64,000 nt of DNA from CBDAQD01 sp965275905 (lineage in GTDB: Bacteria > Pseudomonadota > Alphaproteobacteria > Rhizobiales > JAJFHC01): contig CBDHYJ010000003.1 of assembly GCA_965275905.1 (NCBI GenBank), forward strand, positions 15,811-79,810, read 5' to 3'. Below the pieces are notes generated by a model, which saw only the letters and a list, made by a program, of their open reading frames with translations, searched no databases and was not told the DNA's origin. The position numbers and the translations under genes were made by a program. This document shows, piece by piece, positions 1 through 9,035 of the stretch; the stretch's first letter is position 1, and each line of letters opens with the position of its first letter.

Positions 1-1
1 C

Positions 2-925
2 CTATCCGAAGAAATCCGGGCCGCCGAGCGCCTTCAGTTCGTTGCCGGCATCCACTCCCATGGCTTCGGCGTCAGCGACGGATCCCGTGCGTGACGTCTC
101 GTGGCAAACACTGCCGTCCGGCTTCAAAATCATGGCACGCAATACAAGTCCCCCTGCGCCATCGTGCTCCGCAAGGCCCGCGATGGGCGTCCTGCAGGAA
201 CCGTCGAGCACCGCCAAAAATGCTCTCTCCGCCGTGACGCCGATCTGCGTATCCCGGTCGTCCAGCGGTTCGATCAAATCGAGAATTTCCGAATCACCCT
301 CCCGAACCTCAATGCCAATAGCGCCCTGCGCCACGGCTGGCAACATGACGTTAGTATCAACAGGTTCGGTGATCTCGCGCTCGAGGCCGAGACGCCTCAA
401 TCCGGCGCAAGCGAGGAGGGTCGCGTCGACCTCGCCCTCCCGGAGCTTGCGCAGCCTCGTTTCGACATTGCCGCGGTACATGACAACATCTATGTCCGGC
501 CGCAGCTTCCGGATCTGCGCCTGGCGCCGCAATGACGACGATCCAACCACCGCATTTTGGGGCAGGTCGAGCAATGTGCCGCACTTGGGACTGATGAACG
601 CATCCCGGGGGTCTTCACGCGGCAGCAGGCAGGGAATGGCCAGACCGCCGGGCAGCACGGTCGGCATGTCCTTCATGGAATGAACGGCAAGATCGATCGC
701 CCCCTCAAGAAGCGCCTCTTCGATCTCCTTCGTGAACAGTCCTTTTCCGCCGACCTCGGCCAACGGCCGGTCCTGGATCCGGTCCCCGGACGTCTTTATG
801 ACAACGATCTCGACCTGGGACTCGTCGATGCCGCGAGCGTCTTGCAGCCGCCGGCGCACCTCATGCGCCTGAGCAAGGGCAAGATTGCTTCCGCGGGTTC
901 CGATTCGGATGGGCTTGGTTTGCAC
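2..925 (-). CDS. hemC: Porphobilinogen deaminase (hydroxymethylbilane synthase)
   Basis: Condenses four porphobilinogens into hydroxymethylbilane in cytosolic haem/tetrapyrrole synthesis. The N-terminus has the family signature RIGTRGSNLALAQA; KTSGDR, GLFTKEIEEAL and AVHSMKDMPT follow; SSLRRQAQ and YRGNVETRLRKL are the cofactor/substrate arginine region; LDGSCRTP carries the cysteine that holds the dipyrromethane cofactor. I chose the GTG at 925-923 because the protein then begins VQTKPIRIG and is 307 residues, the usual length. An upstream ATG at 994 would add 23 residues, but a TATA-like element sits there. No start has a strong ribosome site. The gene is divergent from tsaD, a common alphaproteobacterial arrangement, and its stop codon lies at the window edge, so the coding region is complete. 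Confidence 0.96.
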   Translation of the reverse strand: MQTKPIRIGTRGSNLALAQAHEVRRRLQDARGIDESQVEIVVIKTSGDRIQDRPLAEVGGKGLFTKEIEEALLEGAIDLAVHSMKDMPTVLPGGLAIPCLLPREDPRDAFISPKCGTLLDLPQNAVVGSSSLRRQAQIRKLRPDIDVVMYRGNVETRLRKLREGEVDATLLACAGLRRLGLEREITEPVDTNVMLPAVAQGAIGIEVREGDSEILDLIEPLDDRDTQIGVTAERAFLAVLDGSCRTPIAGLAEHDGAGGLVLRAMILKPDGSVCHETSRTGSVADAEAMGVDAGNELKALGGPDFFG

Positions 926-993
926 TGAACGCAACTTGAGTGTTAGGCCACTGGATACAGAAGCGGCGTACATAAGCAGCCGCAACGGGCGCA

Positions 994-1001
994 CTATATA
1001 G
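994..1001. promoter_or_regulatory. Possible shared -10 element between hemC and tsaD
   Basis: The self-complementary octamer CTATATAG lies midway between the divergent hemC and tsaD starts and resembles the alphaproteobacterial -10 consensus CTATAT on both strands. I do not see a good CTTGAC -35 box at the right spacing on either side, so this is only a plausible divergent promoter element. Confidence 0.3.
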
Positions 1002-1035
1002 CCCTAATCGGCGACGCAAAGTGAAACATGATCGA

Positions 1036-2130
1036 ATGAGCGGATCGAAGTCAGAAACCATAACGATTCTGGGCATTGAGACGAGCTGCGACGAAACCGC
1101 TGCCGCCGTTGTCCGGCGCAAGTCGGATACAGACGGTGAAATTCTCTCGAACGTCATTCGGTCGCAGCTCGACGTCCATGCACCCTATGGTGGTGTGGTT
1201 CCGGAAATAGCCGCGCGCGCGCATGTGTCCCATCTCGATCGTCTCGTTGAAACGGCGCTCGAAGACGCGGGCGTAGGGTTCAAAGACCTCGACGGCATCG
1301 CAGCAACCGCAGGCCCTGGGCTGATTGGCGGCGTGCTCGTGGGACTGGTGACCGCCAAGGCAATCGCGTCCGTTCAGAAGCTGCCCCTGATGGCCGTAAA
1401 TCATCTGGAAGGCCACGCTTTGACGGCACGGCTGACCGACGGGATCGACTTTCCGTACCTCCTGCTTCTGGTCTCCGGCGGCCATACGCAGCTTCTCGTC
1501 ATCGAGGGAGTCGGTCGGTACAGGAGGCTCGGCACCACGATCGACGATGCGCTTGGTGAGGCGTTCGACAAGACGGCCAAACTCCTGGGGCTTGGCTATC
1601 CTGGCGGGCCTGCCGTTGAGTCCGCGGCTGCCAAGGGTGATCCGGACCGGTTCGATTTCCCGCGCCCGCTTGCCGGACGGGACGGCTGCAACTTTTCCTT
1701 CTCCGGATTGAAGACCGCGGTAAGGCGAACCGCCGAACAGTTGGAGCCGGTATCCGAAAAGGACGTCGCCGACATATGTGCCGCCTTTCAGGCCACCGTG
1801 GCCGACGTGGTCATAGATCGAACCTTGAACGCCATGGCCCAGTTCGAGAAGCTGATCCCGGCCCCGCCGATCCGACATCTTGTCGTGGCAGGCGGCGTGG
1901 CGGCAAACCGGGCACTGAAGTTGGCCCTCGAGGCCGCCTGCGGGGATCGGGGGTTTACGCTTGTCGTGCCTGATCCCGTCCTCTGCACCGACAACGCTGC
2001 CATGATCGCGTGGGCCGGAGCGGAACGCCTGGCACGCGGAATTTCGGACCCGCTCGACGTCGAGGCAAGGGCGCGGTGGCCCCTCGATCCGTCTGCGGAA
2101 GCAGCACCCGGTGCTGGCGTCAAGGCCTGA
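1036..2130 (+). CDS. tsaD: tRNA N6-threonylcarbamoyladenosine transferase TsaD
   Basis: Catalytic subunit that transfers threonylcarbamoyl to A37 of ANN-decoding tRNAs, working with TsaB, TsaC and TsaE. Visible ASKHA-fold signatures are ILGIETSCDETAAA at the start, TAGPGLIGGVLVG, the metal-binding NHLEGHALT, LLLVSGGHTQL, GLGYPGGPAVE and VVAGGVAANRAL; CTDNAAMIAW is near the end. ATG at 1036 gives 364 residues, normal for the family; a GTG at 1021 would only add five residues. It is followed closely by gpsA. Confidence 0.96.
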   Translation: MSGSKSETITILGIETSCDETAAAVVRRKSDTDGEILSNVIRSQLDVHAPYGGVVPEIAARAHVSHLDRLVETALEDAGVGFKDLDGIAATAGPGLIGGVLVGLVTAKAIASVQKLPLMAVNHLEGHALTARLTDGIDFPYLLLLVSGGHTQLLVIEGVGRYRRLGTTIDDALGEAFDKTAKLLGLGYPGGPAVESAAAKGDPDRFDFPRPLAGRDGCNFSFSGLKTAVRRTAEQLEPVSEKDVADICAAFQATVADVVIDRTLNAMAQFEKLIPAPPIRHLVVAGGVAANRALKLALEAACGDRGFTLVVPDPVLCTDNAAMIAWAGAERLARGISDPLDVEARARWPLDPSAEAAPGAGVKA

Positions 2131-2171
2131 GGGGTGCTAGCACGTCCCTCCAGCAGGATGGAGCGGAGATC

Positions 2172-3167
2172 TTGACAATCAAGCGCGTGGGAATTGTCGG
2201 CGGTGGCGCCTGGGGAACGGCCCTGGCGACAGTCATCGCGCGCGCAGATGGCGAAGCATTGATCTGGGCCCGGGAGCCGGATGTCGTAACGAGCATCAAC
2301 GAAAAAGGCGTGAACGCGGTGTTTCTGCCGGGCGTCGATCTTCCGGCGGGCATATCGGCAACCGGTGATCTCGCCGCCATGGCCAAGACCGATGCCATCC
2401 TCGCGGTCACTCCCGCCCAGGCCCTGAGACAGGTTGCATCCGACCTGGCCCGCAGCGTGGCTCCCGGCTGCCCCATAGCGCTCTGCTCCAAGGGCATTGA
2501 AGCTGAAACCAACCTGCTGATGAGCCAGGTTCTGGACGAAGTCCTTCCGCAGGCTGACGCGATGATTCTGTCGGGGCCGTCCTTTGCCGCCGATGTCGCA
2601 CGCGGCCTGCCGACGGCCGTAACGCTGGCCGGCTCCAACGCGGACACGGTTGCGTCGCTCGCGGCAGCTCTCAAGAGCGCCGCATTCCGTCCCTATCTGT
2701 CCGACGATGCCGTCGGCGCCCAGATTGGCGGTGCGGTTAAAAACGTGCTCGCAATTGCCTGCGGCATCGTTGACGGCAGGAAGCTGGGGGCAAGCGCCAA
2801 GGCAGCCCTGATCACGCGCGGCTTCGCCGAAATGGTCCGCTTCGGCATGGCGTACGGCGCCCGGCAGGGAACCATGAACGGGTTGTCAGGTCTCGGCGAT
2901 CTTGTCCTGACCTGCTCCAGTCCGCAGTCGCGCAACATGTCGCTCGGCATGGCAATCGGCGAAGGCCGGACGCTTGACGACATCCTGGGCGAGCGCCGCT
3001 CGGTGAGCGAGGGGGTCTATTCGGCAGCCGTCGTCACGCGGATGGCGGCTGAGAAAGGAATCGAAATGCCGATCGTGGCGGCGGTCGACCAAATTCTCAA
3101 TCATGGGACGGAAGTCGACAGCACCATTGCGGGCCTGCTCAGCCGGCCCATAAAGACCGAAACCTGA
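2172..3167 (+). CDS. gpsA: NAD(P)-dependent glycerol-3-phosphate dehydrogenase
   Basis: Reduces dihydroxyacetone phosphate to sn-glycerol-3-phosphate for phospholipid synthesis. A Rossmann nucleotide-binding loop VGIVGGGAWGTALA opens the protein; CSKGIE and SGPSFA are family motifs; GGAVKNVLAIACGI contains the catalytic lysine; the C-terminal helical domain includes TCSSPQSRNMSLG. The start is TTG at 2172, preceded by GGAGCGGAG, and gives 331 residues; upstream in-frame sequence overlaps the tsaD end and has no family similarity. Spacing of 41 bases from tsaD suggests co-transcription. Confidence 0.95.
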   Translation: MTIKRVGIVGGGAWGTALATVIARADGEALIWAREPDVVTSINEKGVNAVFLPGVDLPAGISATGDLAAMAKTDAILAVTPAQALRQVASDLARSVAPGCPIALCSKGIEAETNLLMSQVLDEVLPQADAMILSGPSFAADVARGLPTAVTLAGSNADTVASLAAALKSAAFRPYLSDDAVGAQIGGAVKNVLAIACGIVDGRKLGASAKAALITRGFAEMVRFGMAYGARQGTMNGLSGLGDLVLTCSSPQSRNMSLGMAIGEGRTLDDILGERRSVSEGVYSAAVVTRMAAEKGIEMPIVAAVDQILNHGTEVDSTIAGLLSRPIKTET

Positions 3168-3203
3168 ACAGACACCAAGAACCGGAATCTAAAAGGGAAC
3201 CCA

Positions 3204-3494
3204 ATGCTTTTTGCCGTTATCTGCAAGGACAAGCCGGACAGCCTGGAGCTCCGCCTCGCCAACAGGCCCGATCATGTTGAATTTCTCAAAGGCCTCGGGT
3301 CCAGCCTCAAACTGGCCGGACCCTTCACCAGTGAAGACGGCGAGGGTATGGACGGCAGTCTGCTGATCGTGGACGCGGAGTCTCAGGCCGCCGCCGAGGC
3401 AATGGTGGCAAATGACCCTTACGCCGGCGCCGGTCTGTTCGCCTCAACCGAGGTCAGGCCCTGGAAGCTGGTGATCAACGGACTGGAGGGTTGA
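3204..3494 (+). CDS. YciI family protein
   Basis: A 96-residue ferredoxin-like alpha/beta protein of the YciI family, whose members have a conserved His/Asp pair; here RPDHVEFLKGL and VANDPYAGAGLF are the recognisable parts, together with the GPFTSEDGEGMDGSLLIVDA strand-turn. The family's activity is mostly unknown. ATG at 3204 follows AAAAGGGAACCC. It sits between gpsA and the EVE gene with short gaps, as in many alphaproteobacteria, so it is probably part of the tsaD operon. Confidence 0.88.
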   Translation: MLFAVICKDKPDSLELRLANRPDHVEFLKGLGSSLKLAGPFTSEDGEGMDGSLLIVDAESQAAAEAMVANDPYAGAGLFASTEVRPWKLVINGLEG

Positions 3495-3498
3495 AGCA

Positions 3499-3924
3499 AT
3501 GGCGTACTGGCTGTTCAAATCCGAACCGAACACCTGGTCTTGGGACGACCAGGTCAAATCCGGCAAGAAGGGCGCTGAATGGGACGGCGTTCGCAATCAT
3601 CAGGCGAACAACAACATGAAAGCCATGAAGGTCGGCGATCACGGCTTTTTCTATCATTCCGTGAATGAGAAACAGGTTGTCGGCATCATCAAGGTGGTCA
3701 GGGAGCATTATCCGGACAATACGGACGAAAGTGGCCGCTTCGGAATGGTCGACGTCGCGGCGGTCATGCCGGTCGAAACCCCGGTCACGCTGGCCGACAT
3801 CAAGAACCATCCGGATCTGGAGGACATGATCCTGGTCAAGAATTCCAGGCTGTCGGTCCAGCCCGTTACACCGAAGGAATGGAAGCTGATCTGCAAGATG
3901 GCCGGACTGAAGAAAGCCCCCTGA
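3499..3924 (+). CDS. EVE domain-containing protein
   Basis: A 141-residue single-domain protein of the PUA-like EVE family. It begins with the diagnostic MAYWLFKSEPNTWSWDDQ, followed by GVRNHQANNNMKAMKVGDHG, YHSVNEKQVVGI and SVQPVTPKEW. EVE domains bind modified nucleobases in DNA or RNA (5-methylcytosine derivatives in studied cases), but the role of this widespread stand-alone form is not settled. It starts four bases after the YciI stop, so the two are likely translationally linked. Confidence 0.93.
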   Translation: MAYWLFKSEPNTWSWDDQVKSGKKGAEWDGVRNHQANNNMKAMKVGDHGFFYHSVNEKQVVGIIKVVREHYPDNTDESGRFGMVDVAAVMPVETPVTLADIKNHPDLEDMILVKNSRLSVQPVTPKEWKLICKMAGLKKAP

Positions 3925-3966
3925 ACCTGGGGCGCTCCGTCCCGGCGCCCACTTGAGAGCGAAGTG

Positions 3967-4371
3967 ATGTTTGAGTTTGTCGATCCGGTTACTGTGCTCA
4001 CGGCAGCGGCGGCAGGTTTCTTGTCCGGCATCGTGTGGTACGGCGCGCTCGGAAAATTCTGGCTCGATGCGCACGGCAAGAGCCAGGAAGAACTCAGGAT
4101 CAGGCCGCTGCCGATCATCATCGCCGCATTTGCCAATCTGATCTCGGCATACTTCCTCGCCAACCTGCTGGCGCAATTCGGCGCGGACAGCGGCCTCGGA
4201 GGCATGATCGCTGCCGCCATGATCTGGCTCGGCTTCACGATCACCTACATTGCGATGAGTTACGCCGTTGCGGGCGCCAGGTTCACCTTGACCGTCATTG
4301 ACGGTTTTCACGCCCTTCTGGGACTGTGCGTGATGGGGTATGTGATTGGTGTCATGTCCCAGCCCGGATAG
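3967..4371 (+). CDS. DUF1761 family membrane protein
   Basis: A 134-residue hydrophobic protein with about four predicted membrane segments (near residues 8-28, 45-70, 78-100 and 110-130). The N-terminal stretch AAAAGFLSGIVWYGALG, with LGKFWLDAHGKSQEEL after it, matches the DUF1761 pattern. Function is unknown. GTG at 3964 is directly before the ATG; I use the ATG. It lies downstream of the EVE gene and 19 bases before a CoA-transferase gene. Confidence 0.75.
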   Translation: MFEFVDPVTVLTAAAAGFLSGIVWYGALGKFWLDAHGKSQEELRIRPLPIIIAAFANLISAYFLANLLAQFGADSGLGGMIAAAMIWLGFTITYIAMSYAVAGARFTLTVIDGFHALLGLCVMGYVIGVMSQPG

Positions 4372-4390
4372 CAAAAACCATGAGCAAGCC

Positions 4391-5635
4391 ATGACCGAAC
4401 AGGATCCCCTCCAGCAGCCTGGTCCCCTTTCAGGCGTCCGCATCATCGACATGACGACGGTGATCCTCGGGACTTTCGCAACCCAGATGCTGGGCGACCT
4501 GGGCGCCGACGTCATCAAGATCGAGACTCCGGGCGGGCCGGGCAAGGGCGGCGATATCATGCGCTGGGGCGGCAAGTGGCCATCGGGTCCCGAAACAGGC
4601 ATGGGTCCGCTCTTCATGACCTACAACCGCAACAAGCGTTCGGTCACCCTGAACCTGAAGTCGGAAGCCGGTCATCGTGCCATGACGCGGCTGCTCGAGA
4701 CCGCGGACGCCCTTGCGACCAACGTGCGCTACCGCGCCATGGAGCGGATGAAACTCGGCTACGAGGACGTCGCAGCCATAAAGCCGGACATTCTTTACGT
4801 CCACGCTGCCGGCTTCGGCGCTGACGGTCCCTATGGCGGACTGCCGGCCTATGACGAACTGGCGCAGGGTGCCGGTGGTGGTGCCGATCTTCTGCCCCGC
4901 GCCGACGGCAATCCGGAACCGCGATACTTTCCGGCCCTCGTCGGAGACAAGACGGTCGGACTTTACATGGCCAACGCACTGCTCGCCGGTCTCTACCAGC
5001 GCGCGCAGACCGGCACTGGACAGTTTATCGAAGTGCCGATGCTGGAGTGCTACACGCACTACACCATGACCGAGAACATTTACGGGCATGTCTTCAGTCC
5101 GCCGACCGGCGACTACGGCTACGGCAGGATCCTGAACCCTGACCGGCGTCCCTATCGCACGAGCGACGGCTATATCGGCGTCGCGCCCTATAACGATCAG
5201 CAGTGGCGGGATTTCTTCGATCTCGCCGGCCGGCTCGACGATTTCGACAATGACGACCGTTTCAACACCTACGCGGCGCGCATCGCCAACATCAAGCAGC
5301 TCTACGCCATGGTCGAGGACATGACGCGGCTGAAGACAACCGGCGAATGGCTCGCGTTGCTGCAGGAACGCAATATCCCCGCCATGCCGGTGAACCGTCT
5401 CGACACCATCCAGGACGATCCGCACCTGAAAGCGGTAGGCATGTTCCGGGACGCCGAACACCCGACCGAGGGACGGTATGTCGACATCCGGCATCCCGTA
5501 ACCTATTCGGCGGCGGACACGCCGACACGCCACCATCCTCCGGGTCTTGGACAACACACACGCGAGGTGTTGACGCAGGCCGGTTTCAGCGAAGACGATG
5601 TCGACGCCCTGCAACGCGACGGCGCCTTCGGTTAA
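4391..5635 (+). CDS. Class III (CaiB/BaiF) CoA-transferase
   Basis: Moves CoA between acyl groups via the family III mechanism, in which an aspartate forms the anhydride with the acyl donor. The protein is 414 residues. It starts GPLSGVRIIDMTTVILGTFA, followed by GDLGADVIKIETP, YNRNKRSVTLNLKSEAG and the domain carrying GLPAYDELAQGAGGG, in which the Asp of AYDE is the probable catalytic residue; VPMLECYTHYTM and RTSDGYIGVAPYN follow. Start ATG at 4391. The specific substrate cannot be read from sequence. It is the last gene on this strand before the convergent DUF2235 gene. Confidence 0.92.
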   Translation: MTEQDPLQQPGPLSGVRIIDMTTVILGTFATQMLGDLGADVIKIETPGGPGKGGDIMRWGGKWPSGPETGMGPLFMTYNRNKRSVTLNLKSEAGHRAMTRLLETADALATNVRYRAMERMKLGYEDVAAIKPDILYVHAAGFGADGPYGGLPAYDELAQGAGGGADLLPRADGNPEPRYFPALVGDKTVGLYMANALLAGLYQRAQTGTGQFIEVPMLECYTHYTMTENIYGHVFSPPTGDYGYGRILNPDRRPYRTSDGYIGVAPYNDQQWRDFFDLAGRLDDFDNDDRFNTYAARIANIKQLYAMVEDMTRLKTTGEWLALLQERNIPAMPVNRLDTIQDDPHLKAVGMFRDAEHPTEGRYVDIRHPVTYSAADTPTRHHPPGLGQHTREVLTQAGFSEDDVDALQRDGAFG

Positions 5636-5656
5636 GTTCGCCGGCGTCTGAGCATC

Positions 5657-6808
5657 TCAACTGAAGAACGATGCAAAGTCCGGATGCGCTTGCAATGGAG
5701 GCGGTCGGTATACGTTGACGTCTTCCGCCCGTCTTTTCGTGACCTGGGCAATCGTGCCGTCCTCGATTTTCGCCGGTACACCGTCTTCCATGAGCGCGCT
5801 GGTCGAAACTGATCTCAACCCTTTCCAGAAGAACGCGCGCTTGAAAAAGCTCTTTCGTTCATTGTGCATGTCGTCTTTGTGCCACTGTTCCGGTGGAGTG
5901 TTTCCGAACTTGAGCTCATCCCTGTCAACGATCAGGCCGGCCTCACTCTTCGTGGCCTGATGGACCATCCAGTCAAGCGTGATATCGGCCAGCCCGCGCT
6001 TCTCGTAGCCACCTCCGACATCGGAATGAACGCCAGGGAACCAGTACTGCGCGATCTTCTGTCCATTGGCCGCCGCACCTTCCCAGGGTACGGGCGCGAA
6101 CGCCTTCCTGTTCTCGTCCACCGACAACGCCTGACAGGCGAACGGAACCTTGGGATTCAGCTTGGCATCATGGAATTTGTGCCGTAGCGGATTCAGGATG
6201 TTGATCGTGCCGGGCAGGCCAAGAGCCGACACCGTGTCCCAGACACCGACAAAGTGCGGCAGCGCTTCGTGCGAGTACTGCTGAGTGAAGTCTTGCCCGG
6301 CTTGCTTTCGTTCGGCTGCCTTATTCTCACCGTGGCCGGTCTGATAGACAGCATAGGCCTTCTCGACCAGTTCGAACCGTTTCGCGGCAGCGGCCTCGGA
6401 GTCTGAACTCAAGTCCAGACCGTCCTGCTGCGCCCTTATGATCCCGCACAGAGACAGCACGCCGCCGAGACTGCGCACCGTATAGGCACCTCGGCTGAAG
6501 CCGAACAGGAACACCTTGTCGCCCGGCTCGTACTTCTGGACCAGAAAATCGTAGCACTGGCGGATGTTCCAGGAGATCCCGAGACCGGTTGCCATGCTCA
6601 GATAGCGGTAACTCCAGTCGAGATAGGTTTCCTTCTCCTTCGCGTCCGGCCGCGAACCGAGGCCGGCGTCATAGAACGTGACCTGCTCCCCTTCGATCCA
6701 GGGACAGGCCTTGTATAACCGCCAAACATTTGTTGAGTCTTCGCTCGAAACACTTCCGGCGTTGTTCGTGCCGTCGGAAAAGATCACGACATTCTTTGGC
6801 ATCTTCAC
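5657..6808 (-). CDS. DUF2235 alpha/beta-hydrolase
   Basis: A 383-residue protein of the DUF2235 family, which includes phospholipase-type effectors (Tle1) and many uncharacterised hydrolases. NVVIFSDGTNNAG is the typical N-terminus; LFGFSRGAYTVRSLGG holds the GxSxG nucleophile elbow with Ser105; HFVGVWDTVSALGLPG and GVHSDVGGGYEKRGLAD supply probable acid and histidine. It has no signal peptide and no type VI secretion genes beside it, so an effector role is not supported; a cytoplasmic lipid or ester hydrolase is equally possible. It is convergent with the CoA-transferase gene and divergent from acs. Confidence 0.88.
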   Translation of the reverse strand: MKMPKNVVIFSDGTNNAGSVSSEDSTNVWRLYKACPWIEGEQVTFYDAGLGSRPDAKEKETYLDWSYRYLSMATGLGISWNIRQCYDFLVQKYEPGDKVFLFGFSRGAYTVRSLGGVLSLCGIIRAQQDGLDLSSDSEAAAAKRFELVEKAYAVYQTGHGENKAAERKQAGQDFTQQYSHEALPHFVGVWDTVSALGLPGTINILNPLRHKFHDAKLNPKVPFACQALSVDENRKAFAPVPWEGAAANGQKIAQYWFPGVHSDVGGGYEKRGLADITLDWMVHQATKSEAGLIVDRDELKFGNTPPEQWHKDDMHNERKSFFKRAFFWKGLRSVSTSALMEDGVPAKIEDGTIAQVTKRRAEDVNVYRPPPLQAHPDFASFFS

Positions 6809-7004
6809 CCCCTTTTTTCAGGACCGCCACCACTATACTTCCGGCCGCCAGCAGTTGATGTGTTAATCGTCACATATTGCTTGCAGACCAAAGATGTGGT
6901 TGCGCTGACCGCTACCAAAGTTGGCATCGCATTCGGTTGCCGCGTGCGGCGCAGCAAAGCATAATGCGCCCAACTCATAAATCCTGACGGGAGGTGGTTC
7001 ACAA

Positions 7005-8948
7005 ATGTTCGAAGTTCACGACTATCCGGTCACCGATGCATGGGCGGGGCAGGCCCATGTCGACAATGACAAGTACCTCGCCATGTACAAGGCAAGCATC
7101 GAGGATCCCGACACGTTCTGGGGCGAGCATGGCAAGCGACTTGACTGGATCAAGCCGTATACCAGTGTGAAGAACACCTCGTATGACTACGACAATGTCT
7201 CGATCAAATGGTACGAGGACGGCACCCTCAATGTCTGCGCCAACTGCGTCGACCGCCACCTCGCGACCCGCGGCGACCAGACGGCGATCATCTGGGAAGG
7301 TGACGAGCCGGATCAGGACAAGACCATCACCTATAACGAGCTTCACGCCGAAGTCTGCAAGTTCGCCAACGTCCTGAAGTCCATGGGTGCCGCAAAGGGC
7401 GACCGGGTCACGATCTATATGCCCATGATTCCGGAAGCGGCTTATGCGATGCTCGCCTGCGCCCGCATTGGCGCGGTCCATTCGATCGTGTTCGGCGGCT
7501 TTTCGCCGGACGCCCTCGCCGGCCGCATCATCGATTGCGAGTCCAAATATGTGATCACTGCTGACGAAGGCGTGCGTGGCGGACGCAAGATCCCGCTCAA
7601 GGCCAATACCGACAAGGCGCTGGAAAGCTGCCCCGGAGGCGAAAAGGTTCTGGTCGTGCATCGCACCGGCGACGGCACCGAGATGCAGGACGGCCGCGAC
7701 TTCTGGTATCACGAGGAAAAGGAAAAGGTCTCGGCCGATTGCCCGCCCGAGGAGATGAGCGCCGAAGACCCCCTGTTCATCCTCTACACCTCCGGCTCGA
7801 CCGGAAAGCCGAAGGGCGTCCTGCATACGTCCGGCGGATATCTGGTCTACGCCTCGATGACCCATCAGTACGTATTCGACTATCACGACGGCGACATTTA
7901 CTGGTGCACCGCCGATGTCGGCTGGGTCACCGGGCATAGCTACATCGTCTACGGACCGCTCGCCAACGGCGCCGTCACGCTGATGTTCGAAGGCGTGCCG
8001 AACTATCCGAGCGCTTCGCGTTTCTGGGACGTGGTCGACAAACACCAGGTCAACACGTTCTACACGGCACCGACCGCCCTTCGCGCCCTGATGGGCCTTG
8101 GCGACGATTTCGTAACACGGACCAGCCGGTCCACACTCAAGCTGCTCGGAACCGTGGGTGAGCCCATCAACCCGGAAGCCTGGGAGTGGTATTACAATAT
8201 TATCGGCGAGCAGCGCTGCCCCATTGTCGATACCTGGTGGCAGACGGAGACCGGCGGCATTCTCATTACACCACTGCCCGGTGCGACGGCGCTCAAGCCC
8301 GGCTCGGCGACACGCCCGTTCTTCGGCGTGCAGCCGTGCCTTGTTGACGGCGACGGCAATATTCTCGACGGAGCCACGGAAGGCAATCTCTGCATCACCG
8401 ATTCGTGGCCGGGTCAGATGCGCACCGTCTACGGCGATCACGACCGGTTCGTTCAGACCTACTTCTCGACCTACAAGGGCAAATACTTCACCGGCGATGG
8501 TTGCCGCCGCGACGAGGACGGCTACTACTGGATCACAGGTCGCGTCGACGACGTCATCAACGTTTCCGGGCACCGCATGGGCACGGCGGAAGTCGAGTCC
8601 GCCCTCGTTGCTCATGACTCCGTTTCCGAAGCCGCTGTCGTCGGTTATCCGCACGACATCAAGGGCCAGGGCATCTATGCCTATGTGACCCTGATGGCGG
8701 GCACGGACTCGAGCGAGGATCTGCGCAAGGAACTGGTCCAGTGGGTTCGCAAGGAGATCGGTCCGATCGCCTCTCCGGATCTGATCCAGTTCGCGCCGGG
8801 GCTGCCCAAGACCCGCTCGGGCAAGATCATGCGGCGAATCCTGCGCAAGATTGCCGAGGACGACTTCTCCAACCTGGGCGACACCTCGACCCTCGCCGAA
8901 CCGGCCGTGGTCGACGATCTGATCGAGAACCGGCAGAACCGGGGCTGA
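7005..8948 (+). CDS. acs: Acetyl-CoA synthetase (AMP-forming)
   Basis: Activates acetate to acetyl-CoA through acetyl-AMP. It is 647 residues, the usual Acs length. The AMP-binding P-loop YTSGSTGKPKGVLHTSGGYL, the signature VDTWWQTETGG, the hinge region TGRVDDVINVSGHRMGTAEV and the C-terminal PKTRSGKIMRRILRKIA with the acetylatable lysine are all visible. ATG at 7005 follows a strong GGGAGGTG ribosome site. The 196-base upstream gap probably holds its promoter; it contains two loose copies of ACCAAAG around 6898 and 6934, of unknown meaning. A hairpin follows the stop. Confidence 0.97.
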   Translation: MFEVHDYPVTDAWAGQAHVDNDKYLAMYKASIEDPDTFWGEHGKRLDWIKPYTSVKNTSYDYDNVSIKWYEDGTLNVCANCVDRHLATRGDQTAIIWEGDEPDQDKTITYNELHAEVCKFANVLKSMGAAKGDRVTIYMPMIPEAAYAMLACARIGAVHSIVFGGFSPDALAGRIIDCESKYVITADEGVRGGRKIPLKANTDKALESCPGGEKVLVVHRTGDGTEMQDGRDFWYHEEKEKVSADCPPEEMSAEDPLFILYTSGSTGKPKGVLHTSGGYLVYASMTHQYVFDYHDGDIYWCTADVGWVTGHSYIVYGPLANGAVTLMFEGVPNYPSASRFWDVVDKHQVNTFYTAPTALRALMGLGDDFVTRTSRSTLKLLGTVGEPINPEAWEWYYNIIGEQRCPIVDTWWQTETGGILITPLPGATALKPGSATRPFFGVQPCLVDGDGNILDGATEGNLCITDSWPGQMRTVYGDHDRFVQTYFSTYKGKYFTGDGCRRDEDGYYWITGRVDDVINVSGHRMGTAEVESALVAHDSVSEAAVVGYPHDIKGQGIYAYVTLMAGTDSSEDLRKELVQWVRKEIGPIASPDLIQFAPGLPKTRSGKIMRRILRKIAEDDFSNLGDTSTLAEPAVVDDLIENRQNRG

Positions 8949-8980
8949 TCAGAATCGCACGAACTGGAGCGATTGACGGG

Positions 8981-9006
8981 AGGGCGGAATCAGGCGGTTC
9001 CGCCCT
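8981..9006. terminator. Hairpin between convergent acs and mdoG
   Basis: Inverted repeat AGGGCGGAA / TTCCGCCCT with an eight-base loop lies in the 87-base gap between two convergent genes. The downstream U-tract on the plus strand is weak (TCTGCATTT), so it may end transcription in either direction only partly. Confidence 0.55.
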
Positions 9007-9035
9007 TCTGCATTTCGGGATCCGCTACCAGCCAG

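Noticed and set aside
5657..6808. DUF2235 protein as a type VI effector
   Set aside because: No VgrG, PAAR, Hcp or immunity gene is nearby and there is no signal; the call would rest on family membership alone.
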